Assembly: GCA_036555325.1 (NCBI GenBank) | Contig: DATBLQ010000010.1 | Location: 1 to 32,143, forward strand | Length of the DNA stretch: 32,143 nt | Source of the DNA: DATBLQ01 sp036555325 | GTDB lineage: Bacteria; Pseudomonadota; Alphaproteobacteria; Rhizobiales; Aestuariivirgaceae | Direction: 5' to 3' | In this document: one piece after another, positions 6,135-13,235 of the stretch | Layout: each line of letters starts with the position of its first letter | Position numbering within the stretch: the first letter of the stretch is position 1 | The notes under the pieces: model-generated | Seen by the model: only the letters and a program-made list of their open reading frames with translations | Database searches by the model: none | What the model was told of the DNA's origin: nothing | Position numbers and translations under genes: made by a program

Positions 6135-7388
6135 CTAGCTTCGAAGGAGAGCTATGTTGCCTGAATACTCACGAGCGAGGATGATTTCCTGCACTCGGTG
6201 ATCCCATGCGGTCAATACAGCTCTCTTGCGGTCTACTAAATCTATACGCACATAATGGCGGACCAATGTTCGGGTATCCCGGCTTCCCGCTTCGTGTCCT
6301 ACTACAGCCGCTACAAGATCAAGCGCTACACCCATTTCTGCGAGCATGGTCGCTACCGTGCGACGTAAATCATGGCTGGTGAAATTCCCAATCGGTAACT
6401 TCTCTCTTCTGCTCAGTAGGTGGTGCCCAATATGACTGGCGGTTAGAGGGGCCCCGGACTCAACTGTAAACAATGGTCCCGCATTGGTTACGGAAAGCCT
6501 CTCCTGAACAAGTTGTTGCGCGGAACTCGCCAATGGAGTGGTCCGAGATCGCTTATTTTTGGATCTTGTAGCTGGCAAGGTCCATGTCCATGTCTCACGG
6601 TCAACTTCCTCAGCGCACATTCCACTGACTTCCCCGCAGCGAGCACCAGTGAGAATCTGGAGCTTCAAGACGGCCGTCGCCTCTGGTGGCAGGTTCGCCT
6701 CTTCCAGCCAATGCCAAAAAAGTCTTATCTCACTGGCGGTGAGGACTCGATCTCTTGGAGTACCAGAATCATAGGCCGTAAGGCCCGCAGTCGGATCAAT
6801 CTCCACTATGTCTTGAGACAACGCCCAGCGAAACATCGCTCCAATTGTCTGCCTTCGTTTTTCAGCTTCCCTCTTGCTCCCTTGGTCAGCTACTGCATCC
6901 AGAAGTTCGCGAACATCACGTCTGCGAACCTCATTCGCGCATCGATCCAAGATTGGACTGAGTGCCCTATTCAAACGACGCTCTATATCGAGTGCTGTGC
7001 GCAATCGGCCAGAAACACGTCGTTGCATATAAAGGACGATCAGCTTCTCTACAGTCAGGCGCGATGCCGCAATCGATCGAGCTTGTACCTCTTCGGCAAT
7101 CAAATCTCGTCCCGTACGAGCGGCGCTCGTAAGTTCATTGGCACGTCTGCGTGCTGCTTCGAGACCTACATCAGTTACTCGCCCCAGTGAGAGCCGTCGC
7201 ACTTTTGTGGAACCGCGAACTCTGTAAGCCAAGTCCCAGGTTTTGAGTCCACTTGGCGCGACGCGAACGGCCAAACCAATACACCTCTGATCTGGCACTC
7301 TGTAGGGAAATTCCGAGGGTCGCAAAGCCTCAAGCGCACGATTTGTGAACGGAACCGCGCTACGCGTTAATCCTGAACCTATTGGCAT
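6135..7388 (-). CDS. Tyrosine-type integrase of the island
   Basis: A 417-residue site-specific recombinase. Residues about 10-100 form an arm-type DNA-binding domain of the DUF4102 kind (GLAVRVAPSGLKTWDLAYRV, LSLGRVTDVGLEAAR). A core-binding region follows (about 110-200), then the catalytic domain. The catalytic set is complete: R250 (LTGARCGEVSG), Lys around 277-279, H339 and R342 (SHDLRR), H365 (VVGHEAGS) and nucleophile Y379 (RHYVRID). It should cut and rejoin attP/attB through a phosphotyrosine. AGGAG lies 5-6 bp before the ATG. It is the rightmost gene of the AT-richer block, as expected for an island edge, with TGTCGCAAC iterons just upstream. Confidence 0.92.
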   Translation of the reverse strand: MPIGSGLTRSAVPFTNRALEALRPSEFPYRVPDQRCIGLAVRVAPSGLKTWDLAYRVRGSTKVRRLSLGRVTDVGLEAARRRANELTSAARTGRDLIAEEVQARSIAASRLTVEKLIVLYMQRRVSGRLRTALDIERRLNRALSPILDRCANEVRRRDVRELLDAVADQGSKREAEKRRQTIGAMFRWALSQDIVEIDPTAGLTAYDSGTPRDRVLTASEIRLFWHWLEEANLPPEATAVLKLQILTGARCGEVSGMCAEEVDRETWTWTLPATRSKNKRSRTTPLASSAQQLVQERLSVTNAGPLFTVESGAPLTASHIGHHLLSRREKLPIGNFTSHDLRRTVATMLAEMGVALDLVAAVVGHEAGSRDTRTLVRHYVRIDLVDRKRAVLTAWDHRVQEIILAREYSGNIALLRS

Positions 7389-7396
7389 TTCAACTC

Positions 7397-7429
7397 CTGT
7401 CGCAACGCTGTCGCAACAAATGTCGCGGC
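7397..7429. repeat. Tandem TGTCGCAAC iterons at the integrase start
   Basis: CTGTCGCAAC occurs at 7397-7406 and again at 7408-7417, exactly 11 bp apart; a degenerate copy, TGTCGCGGC, follows at 7421-7429. The spacing of one helical turn puts the copies on the same DNA face. The repeats lie directly upstream of the integrase gene and touch its ribosome-binding region. They fit integrase arm-type sites, or excisionase/AlpA operators controlling int. Function is inferred from position. Confidence 0.5.
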
Positions 7430-7529
7430 TTCATGCGGACTGGTTTACACGCGCGTGCACACTAACAGATTGTTTTATAAACACAAAATCAACGATGGCG
7501 AACATCGGCGTACTAGGACAAACCCATTA

Positions 7530-9149
7530 TCAAGGGCCTGCGCCTCCTTTGAGCCTGACGAGCGAGTCCGGGGTGTCGAAATCGGTGAGCACGCCTTCAT
7601 TGCCGGCCGGCACTTCGACTATTTGGTCGGAATTGACGACCAAAAGAACCTTGGCACCCTTATCACCTTTCAGCCCTTCGAATTCCCTGAAATGCTGCTT
7701 GCCCCACAGGATGGGATTGCCTCGTTCGCCCCGAAAAATCGGAACGCAGATGCTTCGGCCCTCTGCCGGGTTGAAGGCAGCAATCAGCTTGTTCAGGGTC
7801 ATGGGAGTGATGAGCGGCATGTCACCCAACACCATGAGCGCGCCGTCAACATTCGCTGGAAGGCTGACAGCGCCAGTGCCGAGCGAGGTCGAAAGGCCTT
7901 CTGAATAAGCCTGATTGTGGACAAAGGAAACGTTCAGCCCATTCAGCGCTTCATGAACCTTGTCCGCATCATAACCGGTTACAACGACAACCGGGGAAGC
8001 CCGCGACTGTAGTACGCTTTCGACCGTCTGCCGAATCATCGGCTTCCCTTTTACCGACTTGAGCAGCTTGTTGCTTCCCATGCGGGTGGATCGCCCAGCG
8101 GCAAGAACCACCGCGGCGATTTGCGGCGTGGTTTTTGGCTTGACTTCGGTGCTTTCGCGCGGAGTGGGCCGTGTCGGTATTTCCATCAGCAGTCCACCTA
8201 CGCCCATATCCATTATGTCGTGGGGTTCAAGCTCAAGACCCGCCAACGTTCGTTCGAGCACCCAGTCGAAGCCATTGATCTTGGGGGATCGAGCACAGGA
8301 AGGGACGCCTATCACAGGCGTTTGCGCAAGTTTCCCGAACATCAGCAGATTTCCTGGATCGACCGGCATTCCAAGGTGGATAATATTGCCGCCCGCCGAG
8401 GCGAGCGCCGCGGGGATGACATCGCCCCGATCCACGATTGCCGATGCGCCGAACACCAGCATGATATCGTGACCGCTGGCCTTGAGATCGCCAATGGCTT
8501 TGGCGACAGGCGCAACCGCGTGCTCCACGATGATGACATCGCCAAGCAGGCTGCCGAGATTCGCCAGACGTGAACGCATTGCCTCGCGAGTTTTGTCTAT
8601 GATCGATGCCTTGGTTTGCGGCAGCTTTGTGATAACCAGACCTACACGCTTCCTCAGCAGCGGCTTGAGGCTAATAAGGGGGGCTTCAGCGGCGATGCGC
8701 AAAGCATCCTCAAGGACCTGTTTGGGGATGGCGAAGGGAATAACCTTTACGGTTGCAATCATCTGGCCGGCGGTGACCGAGGCATAGGGCGCCACCGTGG
8801 CGATCGTCAGACTCTCATGCAGACGATTGATCAGCTTGAGGCGCTCGCTATCGAGTATTACGAGACCCTGAGCAGCAGCGTACAGGTTCGAGCGTCCCGT
8901 GAAGGGATCCTGCTCAACGGCACCCTCTCCGGCGATCGCCTGAGCCACTTTGCCCGCCGCCACGTCCTCCGGTACATCGCCTGTTCCTAACCGTGCTGCG
9001 AAAACCCGTTTTATGCCACTCGTATCCAAAGCTTCAATGTCGCTGCGCGACAAAACCCTACCCTTCTTGAAGATTCCGGTCTGATGTTTGACAGAGTGTG
9101 CAAGGATCGCCCCCTCGGCCTCATGCACCTCAAGCTCGCCGAATTTCAT
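7530..9149 (-). CDS. Molybdopterin-binding / MobA-like nucleotidyltransferase fusion protein
   Basis: A 539-residue two-part protein. The first ~330 residues resemble a MoeA/MoaB-type molybdopterin-binding module (HDIMLVFGASAIVDRGDVIP, then LGMPVDPGNLLMFG). From about residue 345, a MobA/MocA-like nucleotidyltransferase follows, with the VVLAAGRSTRMGSNKLL loop and VLGDMPLI metal site. It would help build and load molybdopterin dinucleotide; xanthine-oxidase-family enzymes use the cytosine form, so a CTP transferase is the likeliest activity (inference). It begins with an ATGA overlap on the preceding xdhC-like gene and ends the coxSLMDE operon, supporting a cofactor-maturation job. The left neighbour is the island integrase. 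Confidence 0.82.
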   Translation of the reverse strand: MKFGELEVHEAEGAILAHSVKHQTGIFKKGRVLSRSDIEALDTSGIKRVFAARLGTGDVPEDVAAGKVAQAIAGEGAVEQDPFTGRSNLYAAAQGLVILDSERLKLINRLHESLTIATVAPYASVTAGQMIATVKVIPFAIPKQVLEDALRIAAEAPLISLKPLLRKRVGLVITKLPQTKASIIDKTREAMRSRLANLGSLLGDVIIVEHAVAPVAKAIGDLKASGHDIMLVFGASAIVDRGDVIPAALASAGGNIIHLGMPVDPGNLLMFGKLAQTPVIGVPSCARSPKINGFDWVLERTLAGLELEPHDIMDMGVGGLLMEIPTRPTPRESTEVKPKTTPQIAAVVLAAGRSTRMGSNKLLKSVKGKPMIRQTVESVLQSRASPVVVVTGYDADKVHEALNGLNVSFVHNQAYSEGLSTSLGTGAVSLPANVDGALMVLGDMPLITPMTLNKLIAAFNPAEGRSICVPIFRGERGNPILWGKQHFREFEGLKGDKGAKVLLVVNSDQIVEVPAGNEGVLTDFDTPDSLVRLKGGAGP

Positions 9150-9835
9150 GTGACATCCATTCCGAGTCGGAGAGTCTTCGTAATCTCCGCCATGATCGCT
9201 ACGGCGATTTCCGCGGCTCCGCGAGCACCGATCTCAAGTCCAATCGGAGCGTGGATACGGTGCAAATCTCTCTCGCTGAAACCTTTGGCGACAAGCCGCT
9301 CGATGCGCTTAGCATGAGTCCGCTGGGAGCCAAGCGCGCCAATATAAAAGCATTCCGAAGCGAGGGCCGCCAGCAGCGCCTGATCGTCGATCTTTGGGTC
9401 ATGCGTCAAAAGTGCAATTGCAGTGCGCGCATCCAGTCCGATATTCGGCAAGACTTCATCCGGCCATTCCACCGCCATTTTGACATCCGGGAATCTTTCC
9501 CCGCTGGCGAAAGCGCCGCGAGGGTCGATGAGAAAGATATCGTAACCCAAAGCTCGAGCCATGGGTATCAGCGTCTGCGCTATGTGAACGGCGCCTATCA
9601 AAACAAGCTTGAGGGGTGGATTTTGGATATTAATGAAATACTCCCGCTCACCCACTTTGACCACGCGACTTTCATCGAAGCGAAATCCTTTTTGCAAGGC
9701 GTCTGCGAGCTCGTCGCGAGCGGCTTCATGACGGGAAACAAGCCGTTGTTCACCATCGGCGAGATCGCTTATCAGTGCAACGGGGGTACGCGCATTGCGC
9801 GCGTCCAGCAGCTTGTCAAGCGTCGACGCGCGCAT
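9146..9835 (-). CDS. XdhC/CoxF-type maturation protein, Rossmann (C-terminal) half
   Basis: A 229-residue protein whose core matches the XdhC Rossmann domain: LKLVLIGAVHIAQTLIPMARALGYDIFLIDPRGAF (about 74-108) with the nucleotide-binding glycine region, later FYIGALGSQRTHAKRIERL (about 165-183) and APIGLEIGARGAAEIAVAIMAEI. XdhC proteins bind molybdenum cofactor, assist its sulfuration and insert it into xanthine-oxidase-family enzymes. Here the family's two domains are encoded separately: the N-terminal domain is the preceding gene, ending 6 bp before this start. Its stop overlaps the next ATG, so all are co-translated. Confidence 0.85.
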   Translation of the reverse strand: MRASTLDKLLDARNARTPVALISDLADGEQRLVSRHEAARDELADALQKGFRFDESRVVKVGEREYFINIQNPPLKLVLIGAVHIAQTLIPMARALGYDIFLIDPRGAFASGERFPDVKMAVEWPDEVLPNIGLDARTAIALLTHDPKIDDQALLAALASECFYIGALGSQRTHAKRIERLVAKGFSERDLHRIHAPIGLEIGARGAAEIAVAIMAEITKTLRLGMDVT

Positions 9836-9841
9836 CGGCGT

Positions 9842-10159
9842 TCAGCCTCCAACCGGCTCAACGAAAATCCGTATCTTGCCACCGCACGCGAGACCAACAC
9901 GCCAGGCGGTTTCGTCGGCAACACCGAAGCTTAGGGTTCTGGGGGCACCGGAACTGATCACGTCCTGGGCCTCGGTTACAACCGCCCCTTCGACGCATCC
10001 TCCCGAGACGGAACCGTGGAAATTTCCCTCGTCATCGATAACCAGTTGGCTGCCAACCGGCTGCGGTGCCGACCCCCAGGTTTCAATAACAGTTGCAATT
10101 GCAACCTTGCGACCCTCGTGAAGCCAGCGTGCGGCGTGCGTAAGGATATCTGCGGTCAT
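9842..10159 (-). CDS. XdhC/CoxI-type N-terminal domain protein
   Basis: A 105-residue stand-alone XdhC_CoxI domain: VAIATVIETWGSAPQPVGSQLVI (19-41), then GSVSGGCVEGAVVTEA and GLACGGKIRIFVEPV near the end, including the two conserved cysteine-containing glycine-rich turns. It ends where the family's linker would start, and the Rossmann half follows as the next gene 6 bp downstream, so the pair reconstitutes a complete XdhC. AGAGGT upstream of the ATG is a good ribosome binding site. Role: cofactor maturation for the Mo hydroxylase encoded upstream in the operon. Confidence 0.87.
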   Translation of the reverse strand: MTADILTHAARWLHEGRKVAIATVIETWGSAPQPVGSQLVIDDEGNFHGSVSGGCVEGAVVTEAQDVISSGAPRTLSFGVADETAWRVGLACGGKIRIFVEPVGG

Positions 10160-10176
10160 GTATTACCTCTAACAAC

Positions 10177-11433
10177 TCATGCAGCGTCGGCAGTTTTCAG
10201 CCAGCGGTGCCGCCCACGCGTCACGCGGATGGGCTTTGCCAGCGCCTCCGCCAGATCTTCCAGGCTGGCAAGATTATGTACCGGCCGGAATTCATCGACA
10301 TGAGGCATTATTGCTCTAACTCCCCGCGCTCGCGGCTCAAAGCCGGAATAGCGCAAAAGCGGGTTGAGCCAGATGATACGCCGCGCGGACCGACGCAACC
10401 GCGTCATTTCTTGTTCCAGAACGGCAACATCCTCTCGATCCAGACCATCACTCATCAGGATGAGATGGGCGCCCTGGGTCAGAACCCGTCTGGCCCATCG
10501 ATAGTTGAACGCCTTGATGGTTTCACCAATCCGAGTTCCGCCCGACCAGTCCTTGACCGCGGCCGAAACTTTCTCCATCGCTTCATCCACATCGCGGCGC
10601 TTCAGTTCGCGAGTAATATTTGTTAAACGCGTTCCAAAAACGAAAACGTGTACTCGCTCCCTATCATTAAGGAGGGCATGTAGAAAATGGAGGAACATCC
10701 TCGAATAGTTCGCCATTGAACCAGATATGTCGCACAGCACAACCAATGGCGGTTCCTTGAGTTTCCGTTTCTTGAACTGCAAGTCGATCAAATCGCCGCC
10801 TGATCGAACCGACGACTTCAACGTCCTGCGTAAATCAACCTTTTCGCCATGCCGTGTAGGACCAAACCGCCGGGTTGTCACTTTCAGGCGGTCGGAGCGA
10901 AGCATGGCGATTGCCCGTTTGGCCCTAACCTGTTCTTGCAAAGTCATCTGCTCGAAATCCTTGCGACGCAGTACCTCCTGACTGGAGAAGCTGTAGGTTG
11001 CATCCACATCAAGGTCATCGGCGGAGTCCTCACGCTGCGAACGTAGCGGCTCGTCTGAATCAAACAAGGCCTCCGCCAGTCTCCGGCTGCCGGCCTGCTT
11101 TTCTTTCTCCCGCGAACGCAGCGTGATCTGCGGAAACAGCAACTGCATGAGTTGCTCTATCATCTTGGGCCGCCGCCAAAACACTTCGAAAGCCTGCTGG
11201 AAAATGTGGCCGTGTTCGTGGCGTTTGACGAATACCGAATGCAGTGCCCAATAGAAGTCGTTCTTGCTCCTGAAGCAGCCCGTTTGAGCCGCATCAAGCG
11301 CATCTAGAATTTGACCTGGTCCGACGGGAAGACCTGCCCCTCGCAGAACTCTTGCGAAATGCATGATGTTCTCGGCAAGTTTGCCGCCGGTTTTCCGACG
11401 ACCGGATCCAGATGTGGCAGTTTCACGGTTCAT
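10177..11433 (-). CDS. coxE: CoxE-like VWA-domain protein
   Basis: About 418 residues. The C-terminal half is a von Willebrand A domain with the metal-ion-dependent adhesion site DISGS (D238, S240, S242, counted from the alternative TTG start 9 bp further upstream) and later LILMSDGLDRED. The N-terminal half is the CoxE-specific helical region (GLPVGPGQILDALDA, FYWALHSVFVKRHEH). CoxE pairs with the AAA+ ATPase CoxD to introduce the Cu/S-modified or mature active site in CO dehydrogenase; in form II operons the same pair is assumed to mature the Mo enzyme. The gene directly follows coxD. ATG 11433 is preferred over TTG 11442, but neither has a strong ribosome binding site. Confidence 0.87.
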   Translation of the reverse strand: MNRETATSGSGRRKTGGKLAENIMHFARVLRGAGLPVGPGQILDALDAAQTGCFRSKNDFYWALHSVFVKRHEHGHIFQQAFEVFWRRPKMIEQLMQLLFPQITLRSREKEKQAGSRRLAEALFDSDEPLRSQREDSADDLDVDATYSFSSQEVLRRKDFEQMTLQEQVRAKRAIAMLRSDRLKVTTRRFGPTRHGEKVDLRRTLKSSVRSGGDLIDLQFKKRKLKEPPLVVLCDISGSMANYSRMFLHFLHALLNDRERVHVFVFGTRLTNITRELKRRDVDEAMEKVSAAVKDWSGGTRIGETIKAFNYRWARRVLTQGAHLILMSDGLDREDVAVLEQEMTRLRRSARRIIWLNPLLRYSGFEPRARGVRAIMPHVDEFRPVHNLASLEDLAEALAKPIRVTRGRHRWLKTADAA

Positions 11434-11443
11434 CGCCGTCAAC

Positions 11444-12364
11444 TCAAGCTGTTGCGTGGGAGCGAATTTCTGCCCTGATTTGATCGAGCAATCGCTTCGC
11501 CTCCGACCCTTCCAGCTTCACGATATCATCCTGATACTTGAGCAAGACGCCAAGCGTATCATTGATGATTTGAGGGTCCAGCGATACGCTGTCAAGTTCG
11601 TGCAAGGCGCTTGCCCAGTCGAGGGTCTCGGCCACCCCGGGTGCCTTGTACAGGTCCTTGGTCCTCAGGGCCTGAACGAAATGGACGACCTCTTGCGCAA
11701 GTGCTGCGGGCGCTTCGGGTTTGCGGGCACGGAGAATTTCCAGCTCGCGCTTCACATCCGGGTAGCCAACCCAGTGGTAGAGGCAACGCCGCTTGAGAGC
11801 ATCGTGCACCTCGCGTGTCCGGTTCGAAGTGATGACGACGATTGGCGGTTCGGCGGCCTTAATTGTGCCCAGCTCGGGCACGGTGACCTGAAAATCCGAC
11901 AGAACTTCGAGCAGAAATGCCTCAAAGGCCTCGTCGGTGCGATCAAGCTCGTCAACGAGCAGCACCGGCGCCCTGCCGGGAAGGCCTTGCAGAGCCTGCA
12001 GGAGCGGTCGGCGGATGAGAAAATGCTCGGAGAAAACGCTCGCGGCCAACTGCTCGCGGTCGGTTATGCCGGCAGCTTCCGCAAGCCGGATATCAATCAT
12101 CTGCGCGGAGTAATTCCATTCATACACTGCCGCGTTGACATCAAGGCCTTCATAGCACTGGAGCCGGATAAGTTCGCGGCCTAGCGCGTGGGCCAGAACC
12201 TTGGCGATTTCGGTCTTACCGACGCCGGCCTCGCCTTCAAGAAACAATGGCCTGCCCATTTTGAGCGCCAGGAACACAACAGTCGCCAACGCTCTATCGG
12301 CAATGTATCTCTCGCGCGCAAGAAGCTCGACAGTTCCGTCTATAGATTGGGGTAGACTGGTCAT
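11444..12364 (-). CDS. coxD: CoxD-like MoxR-family AAA+ ATPase
   Basis: A 306-residue AAA+ protein. Walker A is GEAGVGKT (44-51), Walker B is PVLLVDELDRTDEAFEAFLLEVLSD, and sensor-type residues follow in PPIVVITSNRTREVHDALKRRC. The segment LQCYEGLDVNAAVYEWNY is typical of the CoxD branch of MoxR ATPases. In Oligotropha CoxD is a membrane-associated chaperone that partially unfolds CoxL for active-site assembly with CoxE (established for form I). It lies between coxM and coxE, with 48 bp to coxM and a 1-bp or 10-bp gap to coxE depending on the start. Confidence 0.9.
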   Translation of the reverse strand: MTSLPQSIDGTVELLARERYIADRALATVVFLALKMGRPLFLEGEAGVGKTEIAKVLAHALGRELIRLQCYEGLDVNAAVYEWNYSAQMIDIRLAEAAGITDREQLAASVFSEHFLIRRPLLQALQGLPGRAPVLLVDELDRTDEAFEAFLLEVLSDFQVTVPELGTIKAAEPPIVVITSNRTREVHDALKRRCLYHWVGYPDVKRELEILRARKPEAPAALAQEVVHFVQALRTKDLYKAPGVAETLDWASALHELDSVSLDPQIINDTLGVLLKYQDDIVKLEGSEAKRLLDQIRAEIRSHATA

Positions 12365-12412
12365 CCCCCGCCTGTATGGCGCAGTGTTGCCATCAATAGC
12401 AAGAGCAAGCTC

Positions 12413-13207
12413 TTACTGCGCCGCTGCAACAGCGCGCCGGGCCATAACATTCACGAGGTGAGCTCGATACTCGGCAGAACCGTGCATGTCGTTGTTCAGA
12501 CCCTTGGCGCTGACAGTAACTCCGCCAAGAGCTTCCGGAGTGAAGCTTTTCTGGAGTGCGCTTTCCATTTCAGGCACCCTGAAGACCGAGGGCCCAGCGC
12601 CAGTAACGGCAACGCGGACTTTACCCGACTTATCCTGCGAGACGAAGACTCCCACCATTGCGTAACGGGACGCAGGGTTGGGAAATTTGGCGTAGCCTGC
12701 CCGTTTGGCAACCGGAAACTCAACGGCAGTAACGATCTCATCGCGTTTCAACTGCGTGGAGAACATGCCGGTGAAGAACTTGTCTGCCGGGAGCGATCTC
12801 GTGCTCGTTACGACGGTTGCGCCTAAGCCAAGGACTGCGGCGGGGTAATCCGCGGCCGGGTCATTGTTGGCAATGGAGCCGCCAATAGTTCCCATGTTTC
12901 TAACATGGGGATCGCCGATCCCGGCTGCCAGGATCGTCAGAGCTGGTAGCACTTTCCTCAACGCATCGCTTTCAGCGACTTGGGCGTGTGTGGTGCCTGC
13001 CTTGATCGTGACCTTCGAGGAACTGGTCGCGATACCGCTGTTCTTCAGGCCCGCCAAGTCAATGATCTCCGAGGGAGTGGCAAGCCCTTGTTTCATTGTG
13101 GGGATGAGAGTCATTCCTCCCGACATGAGTTTGCCGTCTCTTGATTTTTTTATGAGTTTCACCGCTTCAGCAGGCTTCCTCGGCCGGTGATAGTTGAACT
13201 CCTTCAT
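12413..13207 (-). CDS. coxM: FAD-binding medium subunit of a CO dehydrogenase-like Mo hydroxylase
   Basis: A 264-residue subunit (family usual 260-290). FAD motifs are present: SGGMTLIP (29-36) and TIGGSIANNDPAADYP (107-122), with the C-terminal CO_deh_flav_C domain after about 175. It passes electrons from the 2Fe-2S subunit to FAD and then to the quinone pool or another acceptor. AAGGAG precedes the ATG. In the operon it comes third (S-L-M), the arrangement of form II clusters, whereas form I CO dehydrogenases run M-S-L. Confidence 0.92.
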   Translation of the reverse strand: MKEFNYHRPRKPAEAVKLIKKSRDGKLMSGGMTLIPTMKQGLATPSEIIDLAGLKNSGIATSSSKVTIKAGTTHAQVAESDALRKVLPALTILAAGIGDPHVRNMGTIGGSIANNDPAADYPAAVLGLGATVVTSTRSLPADKFFTGMFSTQLKRDEIVTAVEFPVAKRAGYAKFPNPASRYAMVGVFVSQDKSGKVRVAVTGAGPSVFRVPEMESALQKSFTPEALGGVTVSAKGLNNDMHGSAEYRAHLVNVMARRAVAAAQ

Positions 13208-13235
13208 GGGACTACTCCTTGAATTCTTCCTCGAC

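Noticed and set aside
7389..7530. tRNA gene as integration target beside the integrase
   Set aside because: No cloverleaf, T-loop or CCA-like end could be found in the interval.
9098..9934. 278-codon plus-strand frame opposite the XdhC-like genes
   Set aside because: Antisense shadow; the minus strand carries clear XdhC motifs.
11363..12184. 273-codon plus-strand frame opposite coxD
   Set aside because: Antisense of a Walker A/B-containing ATPase; no own motifs.
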